From NCBI RefSeq assembly GCF_948472415.1, contig NZ_OX419519.1, positions 7,345,001 to 7,409,000 of the forward strand: a DNA stretch of 64,000 nucleotides, read 5' to 3'. The position numbers and the translations under genes were made by a program. Of this stretch, positions 23,654-31,438 are shown piece by piece. The stretch is from Kitasatospora fiedleri (lineage in GTDB: Bacteria; Actinomycetota; Actinomycetes; Streptomycetales; Streptomycetaceae). The first letter of the stretch is position 1; every line of letters begins with the position of its first letter. The notes beneath the pieces are model-generated. The model ran no database searches. It saw only the letters and a program-made list of their open reading frames with translations, and had not been told where the DNA came from.

Positions 23654-25666
23654 ATGACGATCCCTGCGGGAGTACAGACCGCAACCGTCACCGGACGGTA
23701 TCTGCGCCCCGACGGCTCCCCGCAGACGGGAGCCGTCGTTTTCATCGCCCCGCGGGCCGTAGCGATAGCTGGCACGGCCGTCACCGTGGGAAAGGCGGTA
23801 TTCCCGCTCGATCACGACGGCCGTTTCAGCGGCGTTCTCGTAGCCACCGACGCGGCGGGCATGTCGCCGACGGGGTGGGTCTACACCGTACGCGAGCGAC
23901 TGGCGGACGGAGGCGGGCGCACCATGCGAATGGCGCTGCCCGCGGGGACAACCGTGGACGTCACGGTCGACGCTCCGACATCGCCGCACGAGATGGACTT
24001 CGTGCCGGTGATGGGGCCGCCAGGTCCGCCGGGGGCCACCGGACCGGCCGGGCCCGCTGGAGCTACCGGCGCCACCGGAGCGCAGGGGCCGATCGGCGCG
24101 GCTGGTGCCACTGGAGCAACTGGAGCGACCGGCCCTGCGGGCCCTCAGCCACCGCTCGGAGCCGCCGGAACAGGGCCTGCCACCGCGCTCAAGTCCGACG
24201 ACCCGTCGACCATCAACTCCCGCACACCCACTGCCCATGCCTCGACTCATGCCAGCGGAGGTAGCGACCCGGTCACCCCATCCGCGATCGGCGCCGCGAC
24301 CGGTGCTGACGTCAGTGCGGCCATCAGCACGCACGCTGGAGCCGTGGACCCGCACGGCGATCGCGCGTGGGCGAATGCCCGGTTCGTCACGCTGACGGCG
24401 AATCCGCCTGCCTCCACGCTGGGCACCCCACGCCGTCTCCCCCAGTGGAGGCAGGCAGTCCCGTTGACGATTTTCGCGTCGGGGCACGGGTATTCCAACA
24501 ACGCAGGGTCGACGCTCAACAACGGCGACACATCGGACTTTGTTGTCGGCTCCCAATCTGTGAAAATCACCACGGGCGGAACCGGTGCAGCAGCGAATAT
24601 CTCTAAGCTGGGTGGCGCGAGTTTCGACGCCACTTCAAAGGCAATTCGCCTGCGGCTGAAGCTGGACGACATCACGCACGTAGCCGGCCTGAATTTCTAC
24701 CTTGGATCGTCGTCCCTGGCGTCTTACTACAAGTGGATCATTCAAGGCGGTGCCGTCGGCAGCAACCTCCTGACCTCCGGAGACTGGGTTGTTGTCACGC
24801 TCAACTGGGCGGACGCGACCACGACGGGGACGCCTTCGCGCAGCGCGCTGACGGACATCCGTATCCAGGTGACGGACGATGCGGCGGCACCAGTAACCCT
24901 GCACGCGAATTCCGTGGAGCTGATTCCGGACGGCAGCGCCACCTTCCCCAGCGGTGTCGTCAGTTTCTGCTTTGACGACAACAGGGCGAGCGTGTGGAGT
25001 CTAGCCAAGCCGGTGATGGACGCCTACGGGTACCCGGGCAGCGCGTACATCATCGCTGATCTTGTCGGCGCAAACGGGCGGCTGACGCTGCCTCAACTGA
25101 GGCTGATGCAGGACGCAGCCGGCTGGGAGGTTGCCGGGCACGCGTACCTGGACGCGGACCACGCGCTAACCGACACCGGGATGACACGGGCGGCGCTGGA
25201 CGATGACTCGAACCGGATGAAGCAGTGGCTGAGCAGCAACGGCTTCCGGACATCGTCGGATGGCTTCGCCTACCCGCTCGGGCAGTACGGGCTGACGAGC
25301 GACGCCGCTAGCACCACGGACGTGATCCGTCAGTACTTCGGCTACGCACGCACGACGCACAGCAAGACGCGCGAGACTTTCCCGCCCGGCGACCCGTACC
25401 GGCTGCGCTCGATCTCCTCGATCTCGTCCTACTCGGGCGGCTACTCGCCGACTGCGCTGACGACAGCAACGACGGGAGACATCGCGCGGGCAGCGGCGAA
25501 TCGGCAGTGGTTGCTCCTGACGTTCCACGACATCGTGTCGGACGCGACGACTCTGACGAACACCGGTCAGTGCAAGCTCAGCGATTTCACGGCAATCGTG
25601 CAGGCCGTCAGCGCGGCCGGTATGGCGGTCATCCCTGTCGGCGACGTCCTGCGGTTCTACAGCTAG
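23654..25666 (+). CDS. collagen-like tail fibre with polysaccharide deacetylase domain
   Basis: 670 residues. N-terminal beta domain (about 1-110), collagen-like Gly-X-Y repeats (about 120-163), an ASTHASGGSDPVTPSAIG linker common in fibres, a jelly-roll segment (280-430), then a NodB-type deacetylase fold: FDD at 439-441, GHAYLDADH near 495, FAYPLGQYG near 537 and TFHDIV near 622. These correspond to the metal-binding and catalytic motifs of carbohydrate esterase 4 enzymes. It may deacetylate a host surface glycan while anchoring the phage. The GHA-Y..DADH motif departs from the canonical HxxxH, so activity is not assured. Confidence 0.82.
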   Translation: MTIPAGVQTATVTGRYLRPDGSPQTGAVVFIAPRAVAIAGTAVTVGKAVFPLDHDGRFSGVLVATDAAGMSPTGWVYTVRERLADGGGRTMRMALPAGTTVDVTVDAPTSPHEMDFVPVMGPPGPPGATGPAGPAGATGATGAQGPIGAAGATGATGATGPAGPQPPLGAAGTGPATALKSDDPSTINSRTPTAHASTHASGGSDPVTPSAIGAATGADVSAAISTHAGAVDPHGDRAWANARFVTLTANPPASTLGTPRRLPQWRQAVPLTIFASGHGYSNNAGSTLNNGDTSDFVVGSQSVKITTGGTGAAANISKLGGASFDATSKAIRLRLKLDDITHVAGLNFYLGSSSLASYYKWIIQGGAVGSNLLTSGDWVVVTLNWADATTTGTPSRSALTDIRIQVTDDAAAPVTLHANSVELIPDGSATFPSGVVSFCFDDNRASVWSLAKPVMDAYGYPGSAYIIADLVGANGRLTLPQLRLMQDAAGWEVAGHAYLDADHALTDTGMTRAALDDDSNRMKQWLSSNGFRTSSDGFAYPLGQYGLTSDAASTTDVIRQYFGYARTTHSKTRETFPPGDPYRLRSISSISSYSGGYSPTALTTATTGDIARAAANRQWLLLTFHDIVSDATTLTNTGQCKLSDFTAIVQAVSAAGMAVIPVGDVLRFYS

Positions 25667-25670
25667 TGCA

Positions 25671-25699
25671 CGGGCGCTCTGGCTCTGGGGCCTAACTAC
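25671..25699 (+). promoter_or_regulatory. 29-bp phage element, copy A (before dNMP kinase)
   Basis: CGGGCGCT, CTGGCTC, then TGGGGCCTAACTAC. One of four copies; its 3' end lies 30 nt before the GTG of the dNMP kinase gene. TAACTA could be a -10 box. The middle can also form a small GGCT/GGCC hairpin. Confidence 0.7.
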
Positions 25700-25729
25700 T
25701 CCTCCAGGACTCACGTCAGGAGGAGCACG

Positions 25730-26329
25730 GTGCACATCGGGATCATTGGCCGGGCGCGCGTCGGCAAGGACACGGCCGGCGCGTGGCTCGTGGAGAACCG
25801 CGGGTACGCGCGGGTGGCGTTCGCGGACGTGCTGAAGGAAGCGGCGCTGAAGATCGATCCGCAGATCATCCCCGACCCGTGGCCTCTGCACCCGGGACCT
25901 GTTCGGCTGAGGCAGATCGTGGACGGGATGGGGTGGGAGCGGGCCAAGGGGTACCCCGAAGCCCGCCGCTTCCTCCAGGAACTCGGCGCTTCCATCCGCG
26001 CCGTCGACCCCGAGTTCTGGATTCGCGCCGCGCTTCAGCGCGTGGACGAGATCGGCGAGCGCACCGGCTGCCCCACCGTCATCACCGACGTGCGCTACCC
26101 CAACGAAGTGGCGGCCCTGCGTGATCGGGGCTTCCACCTCCTCTACATCGACCGGCCCGGGATACCGCACCTGACGCACGAGTCGGAGGGCGCTCTCGGG
26201 CCGGAGGACGCGGACTACACGGTCATGAACGTCGGGTCCGTGACCGACCTGGAGTCCGCGGTCCAGCTCTTCCACAGGCACGTCTACGACGCCGAATCCG
26301 CCCGCCAGTACGGGCGCTCCCACGAGTAA
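25730..26329 (+). CDS. deoxynucleoside monophosphate kinase
   Basis: 199 residues from GTG 25730 behind AGGAGGA. P-loop GRARVGKDT (7-15), then FADVLKEAA and WERAKGYPEARRFLQELG, and VITDVRYPNEVAALRDRG, the set seen in phage dNMP kinases of the T4 gp1 type. It would phosphorylate dNMPs for phage DNA synthesis. It opens the right arm and is preceded by one of the four repeated 29-bp elements. Confidence 0.88.
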   Translation: MHIGIIGRARVGKDTAGAWLVENRGYARVAFADVLKEAALKIDPQIIPDPWPLHPGPVRLRQIVDGMGWERAKGYPEARRFLQELGASIRAVDPEFWIRAALQRVDEIGERTGCPTVITDVRYPNEVAALRDRGFHLLYIDRPGIPHLTHESEGALGPEDADYTVMNVGSVTDLESAVQLFHRHVYDAESARQYGRSHE

Positions 26330-26339
26330 GGATGATCGC

Positions 26340-26621
26340 TTGAAGAACCTCCTGAAGCGACTGCGTGAGGCAGTCACCGCCGGCGCCACCTACGCCGTCG
26401 CCTACGTCCGCGTGCTCCTGGCCACCGAGCCAGTGCGCGTCCGGGCCTGGCTGATGTCCGCCATCGGCGCCGGCAGCGTCCTGATACCAGCACTGAGCAA
26501 CGCCAGCACCGTCGGCCAGGTCGTCGGCGTGCTGATGGTGCTGCTGCCGGTGCTGCTGGGTGAAACCGCTCGGGCGAAGGTCAGCCCGACTGCCACTGCT
26601 GACGAGCCTGTCAGCGAATAG
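26340..26621 (+). CDS. small two-TM membrane protein, holin candidate
   Basis: 93 residues from TTG 26340, with AAGGATG upstream as RBS. Positively charged N-terminus (KNLLKRLREAV), then two hydrophobic helices (AWLMSAIGAGSVLIPAL and VGQVVGVLMVLLPVLLG) and a polar C-terminus. Topology and size suit a class II holin. Its place after the kinase, 3 kb from the lysin, is unusual but still before the terminator closing this block. Confidence 0.65.
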   Translation: MKNLLKRLREAVTAGATYAVAYVRVLLATEPVRVRAWLMSAIGAGSVLIPALSNASTVGQVVGVLMVLLPVLLGETARAKVSPTATADEPVSE

Positions 26622-26630
26622 AAACTTGAA

Positions 26631-26666
26631 GCCCCCGTTCTCCCTTGTGGAGGGCGGGGGCTTTTT
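26631..26666 (+). terminator. strong terminator closing the lysis block
   Basis: Stem GCCCCCG (26631-26637) and CGGGGGC (26655-26661) with an inner CTCCC/GGAGG stem, followed by TTTTT. It ends about 10 bp after the holin-like gene. Confidence 0.9.
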
Positions 26667-26709
26667 GCGTTCCATTAACGCAATTTTAGGACAGGCGGGC
26701 CGGGCGTAG

Positions 26710-26727
26710 TTGTTCCGCGCGCCACAA
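26710..26727. promoter_or_regulatory. GC-palindrome operator, degenerate copy 1
   Basis: TTGTTCCGCGCGCCACAA; its right half reads GCGCGCCACAA, the reverse complement of the TTGTGGCGCGC half-site found in the perfect copies. It lies 20 bp before ATG 26747, a sensible operator position. Confidence 0.5.
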
Positions 26728-26746
26728 TGGCGATACCGTCCGGTGT

Positions 26747-27376
26747 ATGACACCGCCACCCCCTGCCCCTACTACCGTCCTCGCGGCGCTGCTGACGCGG
26801 CGCTGGGACGAGCTACGGGCACAGCATCCGTCGCTGCCGCGCGCCGACATCACCGTCAGCAGCCGCAGACAGGCCGGCTCTGACCATTCGCACACTCAGT
26901 GGCACGGGCAGGATCTCTTCCCTGTCACGATCTACCGCAGCATGCTGGAGACGGGCGCAGAGGAGGTCCTGACAGCCCTGACCCACACTGCCGCACATGC
27001 CCTGGCTGCTGCCGACGGGGTGTCCGACACCTCCAGCCGCGGGAGCTACCACAACCGTGCGTTTGTCGCGTACGCCGAGAAGGTCGGTATGGAGTGGCCG
27101 GCAGAGGCGGCGCCTGTCCCGAACTACGGATTCCGCGGCATGCGCATTCCGACGGCGCAACTGACCCAGGACTCAGCACTGCTGGCAGAGCTAGGCCGCG
27201 CCATTGAGGCAGTGCTCGACGTCCTCGGTCCCGCGTCTGCCCCGTCCCGGCGCGCAGAGACCCGGGTACGGGCCATGTGTGGGTGCGGACGCATGATGAC
27301 CATGTGGGAGGCGGTTTTCGCGCAGGGCGACGTGCTCTGCGGACGCTGCGGCACCCCGTTCACGAGACAGAGCTAG
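26747..27376 (+). CDS. SprT-like protein with altered HExxH and zinc ribbon
   Basis: 209 residues. LTHTAAHALAAADGVSDTSS followed by RGSYHNRAFVAYAEKVG strongly resembles the HEAAHALA...DTSRQGRYHN pattern of SprT-like metallopeptidase domains common in actinobacterial mobile elements. Here the catalytic Glu is Thr (HTAAH), so proteolysis is unlikely. The C-terminal CGCGRMM...CGRCG (about 183-203) is a zinc ribbon. A DNA- or protein-binding role is more likely. First gene after a terminator and a palindromic operator. Confidence 0.7.
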   Translation: MTPPPPAPTTVLAALLTRRWDELRAQHPSLPRADITVSSRRQAGSDHSHTQWHGQDLFPVTIYRSMLETGAEEVLTALTHTAAHALAAADGVSDTSSRGSYHNRAFVAYAEKVGMEWPAEAAPVPNYGFRGMRIPTAQLTQDSALLAELGRAIEAVLDVLGPASAPSRRAETRVRAMCGCGRMMTMWEAVFAQGDVLCGRCGTPFTRQS

Positions 27377-27433
27377 CAGCCCCCACCCGCGCTCATGGTG
27401 GCTGCGGGTGTCTGTGACGACTGGAGAGCGCAC

Positions 27434-28150
27434 GTGGCTAAGAATCTACCTGCGGTACCCGACGGCCGTCCGCCGTCTACCCGACGGGTGCCTGTGCCTG
27501 AGCCGCTGGAGCTACAGCGGGTACAGGATTGGTCGGCTGATGAACTCGTGGATTTCGGATCGAAATTGGTGCGAGCTTACGCCGACACCGAGAAGGTCAG
27601 CACGAATATCCTCAAATCCTTGGCAGTTGTACTGGTGGCACTTCGCCAGCAGATGGGCGACCCATCCGGGTTGTCGCACGCGTACAAGCTGCGCGCGGCA
27701 GAGATGTACCGTAACGCGGGCATCGGGCCGACCAATACGAGTAACGTGTCGGCCAACGTCCGATATCACATCAATAACCTGTTGCGCGTCGTGTACACGG
27801 CAGCAGAGCTGGAGGACGCCAACCTGAAGACGGCCAGTGCCGTGGAGCGGTCGGCTGAGCGACGTCAGCTGACTCGGGCCGTCGTCCAGGCCGCCACCGC
27901 GTCCACTCGCGCTGAGGCACTCCCCGCGGGCGACGACGCTGCCTCCACCGTGCGGGCTGTCTCCGACCATCTCCGCATCGCGGAGATGCTGCAGTCCTCC
28001 GTCGGCCGGATGCAGCCTGACACCATCAGACGCGAGATGACTCCGGCTCAGCGCGGCGTGCTGTACCAGCGGCTGCAGGCTGTGAAGCAGGAGATCACCG
28101 CACTGTCGGGGATTCTGCGGGACGCGGGCATGGAGCGTCCTCCCGCGTGA
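27434..28150 (+). CDS. hypothetical early phage protein
   Basis: 238 residues from GTG 27434 with RBS CTGGAGAG. Mostly helical: WSADELVDFGSKLVRAYADT, NVSANVRYHINNLLRVVYTA, then a basic ERSAERRQLTRAVVQAAT. The layout suggests a helical DNA-associated protein but no known family is recognised. It lies directly before the AT-richer 230-bp gap with the long inverted repeat. Confidence 0.7.
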   Translation: MAKNLPAVPDGRPPSTRRVPVPEPLELQRVQDWSADELVDFGSKLVRAYADTEKVSTNILKSLAVVLVALRQQMGDPSGLSHAYKLRAAEMYRNAGIGPTNTSNVSANVRYHINNLLRVVYTAAELEDANLKTASAVERSAERRQLTRAVVQAATASTRAEALPAGDDAASTVRAVSDHLRIAEMLQSSVGRMQPDTIRREMTPAQRGVLYQRLQAVKQEITALSGILRDAGMERPPA

Positions 28151-28324
28151 CCCATCAGTTTGGCCCTCCTCTGACCTGCGGTGATGCCAGAATGGCCAAA
28201 CTAACCCCTATTTTCTAGTTACCCTAATACGCGTTAGAGAGAAACTGAAAAGAGGGGTTAGTTTGGCTCTTTTGGCCAGACTGGCCCCGCACAGCCTGGG
28301 GACGAAACTTCTTCGACGTCTGCC
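28151..28324. repeat. 15-bp perfect inverted repeat in a locally AT-rich gap
   Basis: GCCAAACTAACCCCT at 28195-28209 and its exact reverse complement AGGGGTTAGTTTGGC at 28253-28267, separated by 43 nt of unusually AT-rich DNA that holds CTAATACGCGTTAG. Shorter TTTGGCC/GGCCAGA pieces flank it. Candidate origin of replication or a strong regulatory site; no gene in the gap. Confidence 0.7.
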
Positions 28325-28353
28325 CGGGCGCTTCGGCCGTGGGGCCTAACTAC
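28325..28353 (+). promoter_or_regulatory. 29-bp phage element, copy B (before RecB-like nuclease)
   Basis: CGGGCGCT, TCGGCCG, TGGGGCCTAACTAC, identical to copy D. Its 3' end is 27 nt before ATG 28381, with GAGGAGGG in between. Confidence 0.7.
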
Positions 28354-28380
28354 TCCTGTACCCGATGAGGAGGGCACAGG

Positions 28381-29178
28381 ATGGCAGTACAGACGATCAA
28401 GCGCGGCGGCAGCCGTTTCTACGTGGACCCGGCGGACGGGGAGATCAAGGTCCCCGGGGTGACGAGCGTCCTCGGGATGCTCCCGAAGGGTTTCCTGACG
28501 TACTGGGCGGCGAAGCTGGTCGCCGAGACAGCCGTGAATGATCTGCCGGCGGTGCTCGGCATCGCCATGCGGGACCAGGACGCGGCGATCGACTACCTGA
28601 AGCGGGCGCCGAGCCGCTTCACCGCGAGGGCCGCGGACACCGGCTCCGACGCCCACGACCTCTTCGAGCGGCTCGCCCGCGGGGAACGGGTCGGACGCGT
28701 GCACCCGGACATGCAGCAGTACGCGCGGCACTTCGACGCCTTCCTTCAGGCGCAGCAGCCGGAGTTCCTCCACCTGGAGGAGACGGTCTGGAGCGATGTC
28801 CACAGCTACGCCGGCTCGTTCGACGCGATCGCGAAGATCGACGGCGAGACGGTGATCCTGGACTGGAAGACCACCAGGAGCGGCGTGCACGAGGACGTGG
28901 CGCTGCAGCTCAAGGCGTACGCCAAGGCAGACCGCATCATCCTCGCGGCGACGGGGGAGTCCATCCCGGTGCCGACGCTGGACGCTGCGGCAGTGCTTCA
29001 CGTGCGACCGGAGGGTGCCAAGCTTGTCCCGGTCGATTGCAGCGACGATCTCTTCCGTTTCTTCACCGCGCTGCTCGATGTCTTCCAGTGGGACAGCACC
29101 CGGAAGAAGTCCGTCATCGGCCGACCCGTGTGGTCGACCGGCGTGGAGGAGACCGGTACGGAGAGGCGGGCGGCGTGA
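28381..29178 (+). CDS. PD-(D/E)XK nuclease, RecB/Cas4-like
   Basis: 265 residues. The nuclease core is GSFDAIAKIDGETVILDWKT (D148, then D161 and K163 of DWK) and QLKAYAKAD (Q176), matching the GxxD...DxK...QxxxY pattern of RecB/Cas4-type exonucleases; an upstream TGSDAHDLFERL supplies the conserved His. Probably acts in recombination-linked replication or end processing. First gene of a long coupled operon: its stop overlaps the next GTG (GTGA). Confidence 0.85.
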   Translation: MAVQTIKRGGSRFYVDPADGEIKVPGVTSVLGMLPKGFLTYWAAKLVAETAVNDLPAVLGIAMRDQDAAIDYLKRAPSRFTARAADTGSDAHDLFERLARGERVGRVHPDMQQYARHFDAFLQAQQPEFLHLEETVWSDVHSYAGSFDAIAKIDGETVILDWKTTRSGVHEDVALQLKAYAKADRIILAATGESIPVPTLDAAAVLHVRPEGAKLVPVDCSDDLFRFFTALLDVFQWDSTRKKSVIGRPVWSTGVEETGTERRAA

Positions 29179-29834
29179 GCCTGCGGCGTGGGCTACCTGA
29201 TGGACCGGCATGGACGGTGGACGCGTACGCGTTGACGCACGAGAGTCGTGTCCAGCGTCTTGTCGGCGAGAACGCACGGCTGTGCAGGGAACTGGAGCGC
29301 GCCGAGCGAGCTGCTGAGGCATGCAGGCAGGAAGCGCGGCGCCAGGCCACCCGGGCCGACGACCTGAACGCCGAACTGAAGCGCCTGACATCGTTCCGCA
29401 GTCAGCGCGTCCGTTGGTCCGACAGCCCGGTATCGCCCGCAGAGTTCCGGGACGCCCTCTACGCCGAGAACGACCGTGGAGGGCAGGCCCGCGGCGTGGT
29501 GGCTGACGTCGCCGTGGTGCTTGGCGTCGACCTCGACGCCGGCCCTGGCCACCGCTGGGACGAGGACCACATGCGACGTGTGATCCCGGCAGCGGGGGAG
29601 CTGAAGGAGCGGGCCCGAGAGGCGCGCGAGATCATCGCCAAGATGGCCCGGCTGCTGGGCGTAGAGGTCAGCCCGGGCCTGGACTCGCAGTACGACGACG
29701 CGCTCCTGCGAGGCGTTCCCGATGCCCTGGAGAAGGCGCTCAGCGACTACACCGCGGACGACTACCCGCTCCGGGAGACCGTCGTCCGCCAGGCCCTGAG
29801 GATCACTGAGCTGGAGAAGGAGAGCGGCAAGTGA
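29175..29834 (+). CDS. coiled-coil hypothetical protein
   Basis: 219 residues from GTG 29175 (GTGA overlap). A coiled coil at about 20-75 (VGENARLCRELERAERAAE) is followed by a helical acidic domain with AEFRDALYAENDRGGQARG. No recognised catalytic motif. Coupled on both sides to the nuclease and RNA ligase, so it may be a partner of one of them. Confidence 0.7.
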   Translation: MSLRRGLPDGPAWTVDAYALTHESRVQRLVGENARLCRELERAERAAEACRQEARRQATRADDLNAELKRLTSFRSQRVRWSDSPVSPAEFRDALYAENDRGGQARGVVADVAVVLGVDLDAGPGHRWDEDHMRRVIPAAGELKERAREAREIIAKMARLLGVEVSPGLDSQYDDALLRGVPDALEKALSDYTADDYPLRETVVRQALRITELEKESGK

Positions 29835-30427
29835 CCGACTTCGCACCCGAGTTCACCGCCTGGCCGAAGACGGCCCGGCTGTTCCGTGACGTCACGATCA
29901 CGGAGAAGCTAGACGGCACCAACGCGGGCATCCACATCAGCGAGGATGGGCAGGTCGTTGCTCAGTCGCGCAAGCGTCTGCTGACGCCGGAGGCGGATAA
30001 CTACGGTTTCGCCCGCTGGGTCGCCGACAACGCGGCGGAGTTGACCTACATCCTCGGGCCCGGCCTGCACTTCGGTGAGTGGTGGGGTGCGGGTATCCAG
30101 CGTCGGTACGGGCTGACAGAACGGCGGTTCTCGCTGTTCAACGTCGACCGGTGGTTCAAGGCTGACCCGGGGGGCACGTCGATGTGCGCCCGCGCGGAGC
30201 AGTCGTCGCTGGACGATGTGGTGGACGCCGTCCCCGTGATGTATCGGGGTCCGTTCAGTGAGTCCGTCATCGTGCGCGCGATGACCAATCTACGCGAGGA
30301 GGGTTCCTTCGCCGTCTCCGGCTTCATGAACCCCGAAGGTATCTGCGTCTATCACTCGCAGAGCCGTGACGTCTACAAGGTCACCCTCGACAACAACGAC
30401 CGTGGGAAGTGGGAGGCAGCAGCGTGA
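29831..30427 (+). CDS. RNA ligase, T4 Rnl2-like
   Basis: 198 residues, GTG 29831. Nucleotidyltransferase motifs in order: motif I TEKLDGTN (adenylated K26), AQSRKR, motif III HFGEWWG (80-86) with FNVDRW, motif IV EGICVYHS and motif V YKVTLDN. This is the minimal catalytic core of the Rnl2 group, shorter than T4 Rnl2 and lacking its C-terminal domain. It may repair nicked RNA, such as tRNAs cut by host anticodon nucleases; the phage also carries tRNA genes. No polynucleotide kinase is seen nearby. Confidence 0.88.
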   Translation: MTDFAPEFTAWPKTARLFRDVTITEKLDGTNAGIHISEDGQVVAQSRKRLLTPEADNYGFARWVADNAAELTYILGPGLHFGEWWGAGIQRRYGLTERRFSLFNVDRWFKADPGGTSMCARAEQSSLDDVVDAVPVMYRGPFSESVIVRAMTNLREEGSFAVSGFMNPEGICVYHSQSRDVYKVTLDNNDRGKWEAAA

Positions 30428-30684
30428 ACGTCGACTTCGACAGGCTGAAGGCGGAGATGGAAGCGGACAAGGCGCGGACCGCGCAGTCGGAGGCATTCGG
30501 TCGGGGTTGCAGCATGGCCGTCGCCCACGCGGCAGTCCTCCCGGTCCGTGCCTGGCTGTTCATGCTCGGCGTCGGTGCCGCGCACGGAGCTGCGCCGGCC
30601 GTGCCTACGGTCGGTTTCGGCACCGCGCTGCTCGTGATGCTCGGTGTCGGTGCTCTGGTGCCACCCCGCGTGAAGACTTCCTAG
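30424..30684 (+). CDS. small membrane protein
   Basis: 86 residues from GTG 30424 (GTGA overlap with the ligase). Charged helical N-terminus then two hydrophobic stretches (MAVAHAAVLPVRAWLFMLGV and GFGTALLVMLGVGALV). Function unknown. Confidence 0.62.
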   Translation: MNVDFDRLKAEMEADKARTAQSEAFGRGCSMAVAHAAVLPVRAWLFMLGVGAAHGAAPAVPTVGFGTALLVMLGVGALVPPRVKTS

Positions 30685-30872
30685 TGGCCCGGGCGATCGA
30701 GGAGCACGCGAAGGCGATCCAGGACGCGATCAACGCGGCTGCCGCTGACGGGTTCGAGCTGGACAACGGGAGCGGGTTCCCGCTGTGCACGGTGGAGCTG
30801 AACCGTGTGGAAGGCGGCGACTTCATCGGCAGCCCGGTCGAGATCACCGCCCCGCACACCTACGACTGGTAA
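30684..30872 (+). CDS. hypothetical small protein
   Basis: 62 residues from GTG 30684, overlapping the previous stop (TAGTG). Helical start (IEEHAKAIQDAINAAAADGF) and beta-like end (PLCTVELNRVEGGDFIG). Unknown function; a terminator follows. Confidence 0.62.
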   Translation: MARAIEEHAKAIQDAINAAAADGFELDNGSGFPLCTVELNRVEGGDFIGSPVEITAPHTYDW

Positions 30873-30889
30873 CCCGCACCGCCTCTTGA

Positions 30890-30920
30890 GCCCCCGGACG
30901 CTTCGGCGCCGGGGGCTTTC
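30890..30920 (+). terminator. rho-independent terminator
   Basis: Long stem GCCCCCGGaCGC / GCGCCGGGGGC around a TTCG tetraloop (30890-30916), then TTTC. It closes the nuclease-ligase operon. Confidence 0.8.
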
Positions 30921-30947
30921 GGCGTAGGAGGAGAGAGGGAGACGTAG

Positions 30948-31166
30948 ATGAAGACTCGAATCATTCGTCCCGGCCGCCGGAGCGGCTGCGGGACCGCCGA
31001 CTTCCTCGCCTGGCTGTGCGGCACAACCCGGGACGAGGTCGACGCGTACGCCGAGATCGGCGACTGGCCGTCGCACTGGGTGCCGCGGGCGCAGGCGACG
31101 CTCCGCCGGCTGGGCGTGAGCTGCCAGGTGGAGGCCCGAGCGGTGTGGGAGAGGGGTGTGTGGTGA
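30948..31166 (+). CDS. hypothetical basic protein
   Basis: 72 residues, RBS AGGAGAGAGGGAG. Rich in Arg and Trp (RIIRPGRRSGCGTADFLAWL, then DWPSHWVPRAQATLRRLG). The helix-turn-helix-like EVDAYAEIGDWP region could touch DNA, without proof. Stop overlaps the next start (GTGA). Confidence 0.6.
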   Translation: MKTRIIRPGRRSGCGTADFLAWLCGTTRDEVDAYAEIGDWPSHWVPRAQATLRRLGVSCQVEARAVWERGVW

Positions 31167-31438
31167 CTAGCTCGTTTCTTCCGGATCGATGGCCGACCGA
31201 GCTGGAGCAGGCTCAGGGCTGGCTCGCCTGCGCGGTCGCGTACGGCGGGCACCTGGAGCACGAGGAGCAGGACGAGCTGATCGAGAACTTCCGCCGTGAA
31301 GTGCTGCGCGATGCTGCGAAGCGAGTTCGTACGACGGAAGCCAAGCGATTCCCGGGCCCGATCCTCGGAGCGATTCGGCGGATGCGCGCCAACTACTACG
31401 CCAAGATCATCGACCCCAACACCCCTGAGGAGAGCTGA
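31163..31438 (+). CDS. hypothetical protein
   Basis: 91 residues from GTG 31163. Acidic helical start (LEQAQGWLACAVAYGGHLEH), basic C-terminal half (RREVLRDAAKRVRTTEAKRF). Stop overlaps the VWA gene start (TGATG), suggesting joint expression. Confidence 0.62.
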   Translation: MTSSFLPDRWPTELEQAQGWLACAVAYGGHLEHEEQDELIENFRREVLRDAAKRVRTTEAKRFPGPILGAIRRMRANYYAKIIDPNTPEES

